The position numbers were made by a program, and so were the translations under genes. A stretch of 64,000 nt of DNA, from positions 372,001-436,000 of the forward strand of contig JAOSJO010000022.1 in assembly GCA_027494055.1 (NCBI GenBank). The letters are read 5' to 3'. The stretch is from Anaerolineae bacterium (GTDB lineage: Bacteria > Chloroflexota > Anaerolineae > Aggregatilineales > JAFGMM01). The notes under the pieces were generated by a model. That model saw only the letters and a program-made list of their open reading frames with translations. It ran no database searches and was not told the origin of the DNA. Positions 57,206 through 64,000 of this stretch are shown here, one piece after another. The stretch's first letter is position 1. Every line of letters starts with the position of its first letter.

Positions 57206-57526
57206 CGACCGGCGCGGCGCGCCCGCGCCTGATGTTTGTTTGTGCGCCATTTTGTGGTAGAAATGCGCAGGGGCGGCCCGCCGGGTCGCCCCGACCTTGT
57301 GCCGGTGTGGGGCTTTCCGGTTCTCATGAAGTAGGGGCAAGGCATGCCTTGCCCCTACAAAAATCCTTGAATATGTTGATAGGCGCTTGGAAGTTTCGCT
57401 CGCCCGTCCGCCTCCAACAGAGGAGTGAAGCCGCGCGGTGAGCGCGGCGGGGGGTGAGGTGGACAAGAACCGGAACACCCATGTGCCGGTGTTTTACAGT
57501 GCATCGCATCAACGCAGGCGGATGAC
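57206..57526. other. Intergenic region between malG and amylase
   Basis: It contains GGGCGGCCC..GGGTCGCCCC inverted repeats (57271-57297), composite repeat copy C at 57331-57420 and a GCCGCGCGGTGAGCGCGGC hairpin (57430-57448). No gene was seen. Whether malG and the amylase are co-transcribed is therefore unclear. Confidence 0.5.
57331..57420 (+). repeat. Composite dispersed repeat, copy C
   Basis: A perfect 28-bp palindrome at 57331-57358, identical to 87-114, is followed by CTTGAATATGTTGATAGG and CGCTTGGAAGTTTCG as in the other copies. The left part found in copies A and B is missing. Confidence 0.75.
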
Positions 57527-59146
57527 ATGGAAGACTTCGTATTTGGCACCGTCGCCTCGGACGACCTCAAGCTCGCGCACCACCGCGCCGCGCGCCAGGG
57601 CGTGCAGCACGCGCACCAGCTCGACCCGCTGGACCCCACGCCCGGCCAGCCCATCACCCTCACCGTGCGCATCGGCCCGGACGTGACCGCGGAGCACGTG
57701 GCCTGCTACTACACCCTCGACGGGAGCGCGCCCGCCGGCGCGCGCGGCGTGGCGCAGAACGGCCACGTCCTGGCTCTGGAGCGCGCCGAGGTACTCTGGG
57801 ATACGATCACCTGGAGCTACCATCAGGCGTGGCGGGGCGCGCTGCCCGCCCAGCCGGAGGGGGCGGTCGTGCGCTACCGCATCGGCGCGTGGGCCGGCGA
57901 CGGACCGGAGACGTTCGCCGACTGGCCCAACGTCAAGGACCTGACCGACCAGGCGACCGCCGCCTTCTTCGGGAACGGGTACGAGGTCCAGCCCGGCGAC
58001 CCGGTGCGCGGCGATACGTTCACGTTTCGCGTGGACCGGCTGACGCCGCCGGACTGGGCGCGCGCGGCGGTGATTTACCACATCTTTGTGGACCGCTTCT
58101 ACCCCGGCGACGGGCGGAGCTGGGCCGACACCACCGACACGCGCCGCCAGCACGGCGGCACGCTCTGGGGCGTGGCGGACAGGCTCGACTACATCGCCGA
58201 CCTGGGCGCGACGTGCGTGTGGCTCAGCCCGATCTTCCCCAGCCCCTCCGATCACGGCTACGACGCCACGGATTACGACTGCGTGGCGGCGCGCGTGGGC
58301 GGGGACGAGGCGCTGCACGCGCTGGTGGAGGCGGCGCACGCGCGCGGGTTGCGCGTGGTGCTCGACCTGGTGTGCAACCACATCTCGGACCAGCACCCGT
58401 ATTTCCAGGCGGCGCTCGCCGACCCGGACAGCCCCTATCGCGGCTGGTTCACCTTCGACTCGTCGCCGGCCGGCTACCGCGCCTTCTTCGGCCTGCACAA
58501 GATGCCGCAGGTCAACCTGGCGCACCCCGACGCGCGGCGCTGGATGATCGACATCGGGCGCTACTGGCTGCGGGCGTTCGACGTGGACGGCTACCGCCTC
58601 GATCACGCCAATGGCCCCGGCCCGGACTTCTGGTCCGACTTCCAGGCGGCGTGCAAGGCCGAGAAGCCCGACTGCTTCTGCTTCGGCGAGATCGTCGAGA
58701 CGCCGGACATCGTGCGCCGCTACGTGGGCCGGCTGGACGGCTGCCTGGACTTCACGCTCGCGGACGCGCTGCGGCGCACCTACGGGCATGGCCGGTGGAT
58801 CGAGGTCGAGTTCGAGCGCGCGGTGGCGCGCCACCTGGCTTTCTTCCCGCGCGACTTCGTGATGCCGACCTTCCTCGACAACCACGACATGGACCGCTTC
58901 CTGTTCATCGCAGGCGGCGACAGGGAGAAGCTGCGCCGCGCGGCGGCGGTGCAGATGCGCCTGCCCGGCCCGCCGGTGATCTACTACGGGACCGAGGTGG
59001 GCATGAGCCAGGCGCAGGGGCGGCGCGAAGCGCGACGGCTGGAGCCAAGCCGCGCGCCGATGCTCTGGGGCGCGGACCAGGACCGCGACCTGCTGGCGTA
59101 TTACAAGGGCCTCATCCGCGCGCGGCGCGCCGGCCAGCCCGCGTAA
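57527..59146 (+). CDS. GH13 alpha-amylase family enzyme (short C-terminus)
   Basis: A 539-residue enzyme of the neopullulanase/cyclomaltodextrinase-like GH13 type. An N-terminal beta domain with YTLDGSAPAGARG and YRIGAWAGDG is followed by the (beta/alpha)8 barrel. Region I is DLVCNH, II is GYRLDHA (nucleophile Asp), III is GEIVE (acid Glu) and IV is FLDNHDMDRF. No signal peptide is seen, so it should hydrolyse imported maltodextrins in the cytosol. The protein ends right after YYKGLIRARRAGQPA, where relatives normally continue with a C-terminal beta domain, so it may be truncated or frameshifted. Confidence 0.9.
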   Translation: MEDFVFGTVASDDLKLAHHRAARQGVQHAHQLDPLDPTPGQPITLTVRIGPDVTAEHVACYYTLDGSAPAGARGVAQNGHVLALERAEVLWDTITWSYHQAWRGALPAQPEGAVVRYRIGAWAGDGPETFADWPNVKDLTDQATAAFFGNGYEVQPGDPVRGDTFTFRVDRLTPPDWARAAVIYHIFVDRFYPGDGRSWADTTDTRRQHGGTLWGVADRLDYIADLGATCVWLSPIFPSPSDHGYDATDYDCVAARVGGDEALHALVEAAHARGLRVVLDLVCNHISDQHPYFQAALADPDSPYRGWFTFDSSPAGYRAFFGLHKMPQVNLAHPDARRWMIDIGRYWLRAFDVDGYRLDHANGPGPDFWSDFQAACKAEKPDCFCFGEIVETPDIVRRYVGRLDGCLDFTLADALRRTYGHGRWIEVEFERAVARHLAFFPRDFVMPTFLDNHDMDRFLFIAGGDREKLRRAAAVQMRLPGPPVIYYGTEVGMSQAQGRREARRLEPSRAPMLWGADQDRDLLAYYKGLIRARRAGQPA

Positions 59147-59263
59147 GGCGGCGTCCAGACGCGCGCCGCCGGGGTGGGCGCTTGGGACAAATGTGCTAGA
59201 ATCGGGGATGAAAAGGTATACAAAAACTACACACAATATCGTTGTTTTGGGAGTTGAAACCGG

Positions 59264-60001
59264 TTGACCACACAAGTACGGACACAGCAGGCCGCGCACG
59301 CGGCGGAAGACACGCCCGACCGCGACTTCCTGCGCGTTGAAAACCTCTCTAAGAGCTACGAAGAGGGCGGGCGCGCGCGCGTCGTCCTGCAGAACGCGAG
59401 CGCGGCCTGCGCCAGGGGTGAGTTCGTCGCCATCGTGGGCAAGAGCGGCTCCGGCAAGAGCACGCTCCTCAACCTCATCAGCGGCATCGACCGGGCCGAC
59501 ACCGGGAGCGTCTGGCTCGCCGGGCAGAACCTCACCGCCCTCGACGAGCGCCGGCGCACCCTGTTTCGCCGCCACAACATCGGCTTCGTCTTCCAGTTCT
59601 TCAACCTCATCCCCACGCTGACGGTGTGGGAGAACGTCGTCATGCCGCTTGAGCTGATCGGCGCGGCGGCGCGCGGCGACGGCCTCCAAAACGCCGAGGC
59701 GCTTCTCGACGCGGTGGGCCTGCTCGACCGGCGCGACGCCTTCCCCGACCGGCTTTCGGGCGGCGAGCAGCAGCGCGTCGCCATCGCCCGCGCGCTGGTG
59801 CATGACCCGCTGCTCGTCCTCGCCGACGAGCCGACCGGCAACCTCGACGAGGAGACTGGCGAGCAGGTGCTGGCGCTGCTGGACCGGCTGACGCGGCAGG
59901 CCGGCAAGAACCTGATCATGGCGACGCACAGCGCCGAGGCCGCTGCGTATGCGGACCGCGTGCTCTGCCTGCGCGATCACCAGTTCCTCACCTGCGCGTG
60001 A
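59264..60001 (+). CDS. ABC transporter ATP-binding protein, LolD/MacB type
   Basis: A 245-residue ATPase: Walker [30 protein letters not shown], signature [15 protein letters not shown], Walker [12 protein letters not shown] and switch [12 protein letters not shown]. It is the classical partner of FtsX-type permeases in lipoprotein or macrolide/peptide export. TTG at 59264 is the first codon consistent with the family; the start is moderately certain. Its stop overlaps the permease start (GTGA). Confidence 0.92.
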   Translation: MTTQVRTQQAAHAAEDTPDRDFLRVENLSKSYEEGGRARVVLQNASAACARGEFVAIVGKSGSGKSTLLNLISGIDRADTGSVWLAGQNLTALDERRRTLFRRHNIGFVFQFFNLIPTLTVWENVVMPLELIGAAARGDGLQNAEALLDAVGLLDRRDAFPDRLSGGEQQRVAIARALVHDPLLVLADEPTGNLDEETGEQVLALLDRLTRQAGKNLIMATHSAEAAAYADRVLCLRDHQFLTCA

Positions 60002-62607
60002 CGCGCATGGACGATAACCCCCCTTTCCTCCCGCGCACGCTCCTGCACGTCGGGTGGCGCTACCTGCTGCGCCGGCCCTGGCAGAGCGCGCTCATGGTCG
60101 TCGGCATCATGCTCGGCGTGGCGGTCGTCGTCGCCATTGACCTGGCGAACGCCAGCGCGAGCCGCGCCTTCGACCTGAGCACGGCGGCGGTCGCGGGCCG
60201 CGCCACCCACCAGATCGTCGGCGGGCCGGCGGGCCTGGACGAGGCGCACTACACCGCGCTGCGGCGGGAGGGCGTCGTCACCGCGACCACGCCGGGGGTC
60301 GCCGCCGCCCCTGTCGTAAGCGCCTATGTGACCTCGCCCGCGCTGGGCGACCGCCCGCTCCAACTGCTCGGCGTCGATCCCTTCGCCGAAGCGCCGTTCC
60401 GCAGCTACCTTGCCGGCGAGGACGGCGTGCCGGTCGCCGGGCTGTCCACCTTCCTGGCCCGGCCCGGCGCGGTGCTGCTCTCCACCGACCTGGCGGCGCG
60501 TTACGGCCTCCAGCAGGGCGATGTGCTCACGCTCAACGTCGGGGCGCAGGCGCGCGCCGCCTTCATCGCGGGGCTGATCGAACCCGGCGACAGCCTCAGC
60601 CGCCGCGCGCTGGAGGGCGTGATCCTGGCCGACATCGCCACCGCGCAGGAGCTGACCGGGCGCGTGGGCCGGCTGGACCGCTTCGACCTGATCCTGCCGG
60701 AAGACGCCGCCCGCGCCGAGACCGTGCGGGCGCGCATCGAGGCGCTGCTGCCGGCGGGGGCGCGCGTGCTCCCGGTGGCGGCGCGCGCCGGCGCGGTCGG
60801 GGAGATGACGCGCGCCTTCAACGTCAACCTCACGGCGCTGAGTCTGCTCGCGCTGCTGGTGGGGATGTTCCTCATCTACAACACGATGACGTTCTCGGTC
60901 GTGCAGCGCCGCCCGCTCTTTGGGACGCTGCGCTGCCTGGGCGTGACGCGCCGCGAGGTGTTCGCGCTCGTGGTGAGCGAGGCCCTGGTCATCGGCGTCG
61001 CCGGCGCGGCGCTGGGCGTGCTGCTGGGCGTGGCGCTGGGGCAGGCGGCGGTGCAACTGGTCACGCGCACGATCAACGACCTGTTCTTCGTGCTCACGGT
61101 GCAGCGCGTCGATATCCCCGCCGCCAGCCTGGTCAAGGGCGCGCTGCTCGGCGTGCTCGCCACGGCGGCGACCGCCGTCCCGCCGGCGTGGGAAGCGGCC
61201 TCGGCCCCGCCGCGCGCGGCGCTCTCCCGGTCGGGCCTGGAGGGCAAGGCGCGGCGCGTGACGCCGTTCCTGGCGGCGGCGGGCGCGCTCTTGATCGGCG
61301 CGGGCGGGGCGCTGCTCGCCATCCCCACGCGCGACCTCTTCGTGAGCTTTGCCGGGACCTTCGCGGTGGTCGTGGGTTTCGCCATGCTCACGCCGCTCAT
61401 CACGGCGCTGCTGATGCGCGCCGCCATCCCGCCGTTCGGGCGCATCTGGGGCGCGCTGGGCCGCATGGCTCCGCGCAGCGTGGCGGCGAACCTCAGCCGC
61501 ACGTCGATAGCGGTCGCAGCGCTGATGGTGGCGGTCTCGGTGACGATTGGCGTGGGGTTGATGGTGAACAGCTTCCGCCACACGGTGGCGGCGTGGCTGG
61601 AGCAGACGCTCCAGGGCGACGTGTACATCTCGGCGACCAGCCTCACCGCGACGGGCAGCACGACGCCGCTTGCGCCCGCCGTGCTCGACGCGGTCGCGGC
61701 GTGGCCGGGCGTGGCGCGCGTGGACGCGCTGCGCTTCACCGCCGTCGACTCGCCGGACGGCCCGATCAACATCAGCGCGGTGGACAGCCCCGCCTACGGG
61801 GAGGAACGCCTCTTCCGGGCAACGACGGTTCCGGCTGCCGACATCTGGGCGGCGATGCGCGACGGCGCGGTGACGGTCTCGGAGCCGTTCGCCAACCGCT
61901 TCGGCGTCGCGAGCGGTGGGACGGTCACGCTCGACACCGACCGGGGGCCGCGCGCCTTCCCAGTGGTGGGCGTCTACTACGATTACGGCTCGACCGAGGG
62001 CACGGTGACGCTGGCGCTGCCGGTCTACCGCGCCCTGTGGGACGATGACGCCCTCACCGCGCTGTCGCTGCGCCTTGCGCCGGAGGCCGACCCGGACGCG
62101 GTGGCGCGCGCGCTGCAGGACGAACTCGCCGGCGTGCAGAGCCTCCTCATCCGGCCCAACCGCGCGCTGCGCGCGGACGTGCTGGTTGTGTTCGACCAGA
62201 CCTTCGCCATCACCGCCGCGCTGCAGATGCTGGCAACGCTCGTGGCCTTCATCGGCGTGCTGAGCGCGCTGCTCTCGCTGCAACTGGAGAAGCAGCGCGA
62301 ACTCGGCATCCTGCGCGCGGTCGGCCTGACGGTGCGGCAGCTCTGGGGGCTGGTGATGCTCGAAACCGGGCTGATGGGCGCGGTCGCCGGGCTGCTGGCG
62401 ATGCCAACCGGCTTCGTGATCTCGTTGATCCTGGTGTATATAATCAATCAGCGCGCGTTCGGCTGGACGCTCCAGTTGCAGGTCGAGCCGGGCGCGTTCG
62501 TGCAGGCGCTCGCCGTCGCCGTGAGTGCGGCGCTGCTCGCGGGGCTGTACCCGGCGCGGCGCATGAGCCGCACGGTCACGGCGGAGGCGCTGAAGTTCGA
62601 GGTGTAG
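59998..62607 (+). CDS. ABC transporter permease with two FtsX domains
   Basis: An 869-residue membrane protein. TM1 ([20 protein letters not shown]) is followed by a MacB-like periplasmic domain and three TMs of the first FtsX domain ([20 protein letters not shown]). A second, duplicated half follows, with another outer domain and three C-terminal TMs ([20 protein letters not shown]). It couples to the preceding ATPase and probably moves a substrate within or out of the envelope rather than across in bulk. The frame is intact; the start may also be ATG at 60007. Confidence 0.92.
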   Translation: MTRMDDNPPFLPRTLLHVGWRYLLRRPWQSALMVVGIMLGVAVVVAIDLANASASRAFDLSTAAVAGRATHQIVGGPAGLDEAHYTALRREGVVTATTPGVAAAPVVSAYVTSPALGDRPLQLLGVDPFAEAPFRSYLAGEDGVPVAGLSTFLARPGAVLLSTDLAARYGLQQGDVLTLNVGAQARAAFIAGLIEPGDSLSRRALEGVILADIATAQELTGRVGRLDRFDLILPEDAARAETVRARIEALLPAGARVLPVAARAGAVGEMTRAFNVNLTALSLLALLVGMFLIYNTMTFSVVQRRPLFGTLRCLGVTRREVFALVVSEALVIGVAGAALGVLLGVALGQAAVQLVTRTINDLFFVLTVQRVDIPAASLVKGALLGVLATAATAVPPAWEAASAPPRAALSRSGLEGKARRVTPFLAAAGALLIGAGGALLAIPTRDLFVSFAGTFAVVVGFAMLTPLITALLMRAAIPPFGRIWGALGRMAPRSVAANLSRTSIAVAALMVAVSVTIGVGLMVNSFRHTVAAWLEQTLQGDVYISATSLTATGSTTPLAPAVLDAVAAWPGVARVDALRFTAVDSPDGPINISAVDSPAYGEERLFRATTVPAADIWAAMRDGAVTVSEPFANRFGVASGGTVTLDTDRGPRAFPVVGVYYDYGSTEGTVTLALPVYRALWDDDALTALSLRLAPEADPDAVARALQDELAGVQSLLIRPNRALRADVLVVFDQTFAITAALQMLATLVAFIGVLSALLSLQLEKQRELGILRAVGLTVRQLWGLVMLETGLMGAVAGLLAMPTGFVISLILVYIINQRAFGWTLQLQVEPGAFVQALAVAVSAALLAGLYPARRMSRTVTAEALKFEV

Positions 62608-62658
62608 TGTGGCCGCCGGAGGGCGTCGTTGGGTTGACAGCGCCGGCAGGAGGCGGAC

Positions 62659-64000
62659 GTGAGAAGTGTCTGGCACATGTTGATTGGGCCGCCGCTGCCC
62701 ACGCACCGCCTCAGCGAGGAGCGGCTGGGCAACGTCCGTGCGCTGGCGGCGCTCGCGCCTGACGCGCTCGCCTCGGTCGCCTACGCCAACCAGGAGATTT
62801 TCCTGGGGCTGGTGGTGGCGGGGGCGGTGGGGCTGGTCTACTCGTTGCCCATCGCGCTGGCGATTGTCGCGTTGCTGGCGATCCTGGCGCTCTCGTACTC
62901 GCAGACGATCAGCGCCTACCCGACCGGCGGCGGCTCCTACACTGTGGCGCGCGAGAACCTGGGCGCCAACCTCGGTTTGGTCGCGGTGGCGGGGCTGTCC
63001 CTCAGCTACCTGCTGAACGTCGCCGTGAGCATGACCGCAGGCGTGGCGGCGGTCGCCTCTGCGTTCCCGGAGATTTGGCCACACCGGACCGGGCTGGCGG
63101 TTGCGCTCCTCGTCATCATCACCGTCGCCAACCTGCGCGGCATCCGTGAGTCGGGCGCGCTCATGAGCGTGCCGGTGTACTTCTTCCTGGGCGCATACCT
63201 GCTGATGATTGCCATCGGCGTCGTCCGGGCGCTGGTCGAAGGCCCCGGCGCGTTCGCCGCCACCGCGCCGGCGGCGGTCGAGGCGGTGACCGCCTACCTG
63301 GTCCTGCACACCTTCTCCGCCGGCTGCACCGCGCTCACCGGCGTCGAGTCGATCAGCAACGGCGTGCCGATCTTCAAAGCGCCCGAATCCAGACGCGCCA
63401 ACCAGACGATGGCGGCGATGGCGGCCCTGATGGGCGTCCTGTTCCTCGGCACGGTGGGGCTGACGCAGCACTTCGCGGTGGTGGCCGGGACGGATGAGAC
63501 GATCCTTTCCGCGCTGGCGCAGCGCGTGTTCGGCCCAGGCGTGTTTTACCTGATCGTCCAGGCTTCGACGCTGCTCGTCCTGATGGTGGCGGCCAACACG
63601 AGCTTCGTGGGCTTTCCGCGCGTGGCGTCCATCGTCGCGCGCGATGGCTACATGCCGCGCCAGTTGACCATGCTCGGCGACCGGCTGGTCTACTCCAACG
63701 GCATCCTGGTGCTCGCGGGGTTAGCCGCCGTCTTGATCGTGGCCTTCCAGGGCGACACACACGCGCTGATCCCGCTCTTCGCCGTCGGCGCGTTCCTGGC
63801 GTTCACGCTCTCGCAGGCGGGGATGGTCGCCCACTGGATTCGGGAGCGCGGGCGTGGCTGGCCGGTGAAGGCCGCGCTCAACGGGCTGGGCACGGCGGCG
63901 ACTGCGGTCGCGCTCGTCGTGATCGGCGTCAGCAAGTTTCTGGAAGGGGCATGGGTCGTGGTGGTCCTCGTCCTCGTGCAGGTGGTGGTCTTTCGCCGCA
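62659..64000 (+). CDS. APC superfamily permease (3' end outside window)
   Basis: At least 447 residues of an amino acid/polyamine permease. The N-terminal LSEERLGNVRALAALAPDAL leads to about eleven hydrophobic segments, with SAYPTGGGSYTVARENLG in the usual place of the APC helix 2-3 region, FSAGCTALTGVESISNGVP in helix 6, and FPRVASIVARDGYMP. AGGAGGCGG lies just before GTG 62659. The substrate is unknown. The reading frame is open to the window end, so length and C-terminal domains are not known. Confidence 0.88.
   Translation, partial: MRSVWHMLIGPPLPTHRLSEERLGNVRALAALAPDALASVAYANQEIFLGLVVAGAVGLVYSLPIALAIVALLAILALSYSQTISAYPTGGGSYTVARENLGANLGLVAVAGLSLSYLLNVAVSMTAGVAAVASAFPEIWPHRTGLAVALLVIITVANLRGIRESGALMSVPVYFFLGAYLLMIAIGVVRALVEGPGAFAATAPAAVEAVTAYLVLHTFSAGCTALTGVESISNGVPIFKAPESRRANQTMAAMAALMGVLFLGTVGLTQHFAVVAGTDETILSALAQRVFGPGVFYLIVQASTLLVLMVAANTSFVGFPRVASIVARDGYMPRQLTMLGDRLVYSNGILVLAGLAAVLIVAFQGDTHALIPLFAVGAFLAFTLSQAGMVAHWIRERGRGWPVKAALNGLGTAATAVALVVIGVSKFLEGAWVVVVLVLVQVVVFRR

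Noticed and set aside
57509..63471. Very long minus-strand open frames opposite the amylase and the FtsX permease
   Set aside because: Both are antisense to genes with complete catalytic or membrane motifs; the composition is typical of shadow frames.
1..64000. tRNA, rRNA or tmRNA genes
   Set aside because: No cloverleaf, anticodon-loop or rRNA signature was recognised in the gaps between genes; a covariance-model scan was not possible.

Overview
The window is a GC-rich bacterial chromosome segment that reads best as an uncultured Chloroflexota (Anaerolineae-like) genome. The evidence is gene content: a Tad/Flp-type assembly operon with no outer-membrane secretin, Thr/Pro-rich linkers on exported proteins, LysM proteins, multi-GAF histidine kinases, a PDZ/radical-SAM-like DUF512 protein and a LiaF-like membrane protein. 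The phylum assignment is inference. No rRNA, tRNA, CRISPR array, transposase or phage gene was seen. A striking general property is that about 23 of some 55 genes need one to three single-base frame corrections, mostly in short G, C or A runs. These genes are annotated at full length, with the break position stated in each entry.

Layout. 1-4.7 kb: a four-gene GldA/GldF/GldG-like ABC operon ending in a DUF4340 protein. 5-9.5 kb: a LiaF-like protein converging on a 1217-residue five-GAF histidine kinase. 9.7-15 kb: a CehA/McbA-type metallohydrolase, YjbQ, the DUF512 protein, an Lrp/AsnC regulator and a small membrane protein. 15-20.7 kb: an OmpR-type two-component pair, metK, two stand-alone receiver proteins and a MaoC hydratase. 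20.8-28.6 kb: exported proteins (LysM, DUF192, LysM-M23 peptidase, sugar-binding protein, a beta-rich anchored protein, a PhnD-like lipoprotein). 28.7-32.1 kb: two GT2 glycosyltransferases, a low-molecular-weight phosphatase and a nucleotidyltransferase-like protein.

32.7-42.1 kb, all on the minus strand: a DegS/DegU-like two-component pair followed by cpaB-cpaE-cpaF-tadB-tadC-comF-hpf. This couples a type IV-like pilus or secretion motor to a competence-type ComF and a ribosome hibernation factor. 42.4-46.1 kb: a complete ECF vitamin-type transporter (S, A1, A2, T) with a metallo-beta-lactamase-fold hydrolase between the two ATPases. 46.1-52.6 kb: FHA protein, alpha/beta hydrolase, NarL-type two-component pair, ParB-fold protein, SDR oxidoreductase and queA. 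53.1-59.1 kb: a maltodextrin ABC importer (malE-malF-malG) followed by a GH13 amylase, so uptake and breakdown of alpha-glucans are linked. 59.3-64 kb: a MacB/LolD-FtsX exporter pair and an APC permease cut by the window end.

Intergenic DNA is rich in short palindromes. One family keeps an outer GTAGGGGC/GCCCCTAC stem and varies the inner stem in a compensated way. A longer composite repeat of about 90-130 bp is present in three copies (near 0.1, 32.5 and 57.4 kb). The most interesting targets are the Tad-ComF-HPF operon with its adjacent regulator and a dyad upstream of its promoter, the ECF-MBL cassette, and the covarying palindromes.
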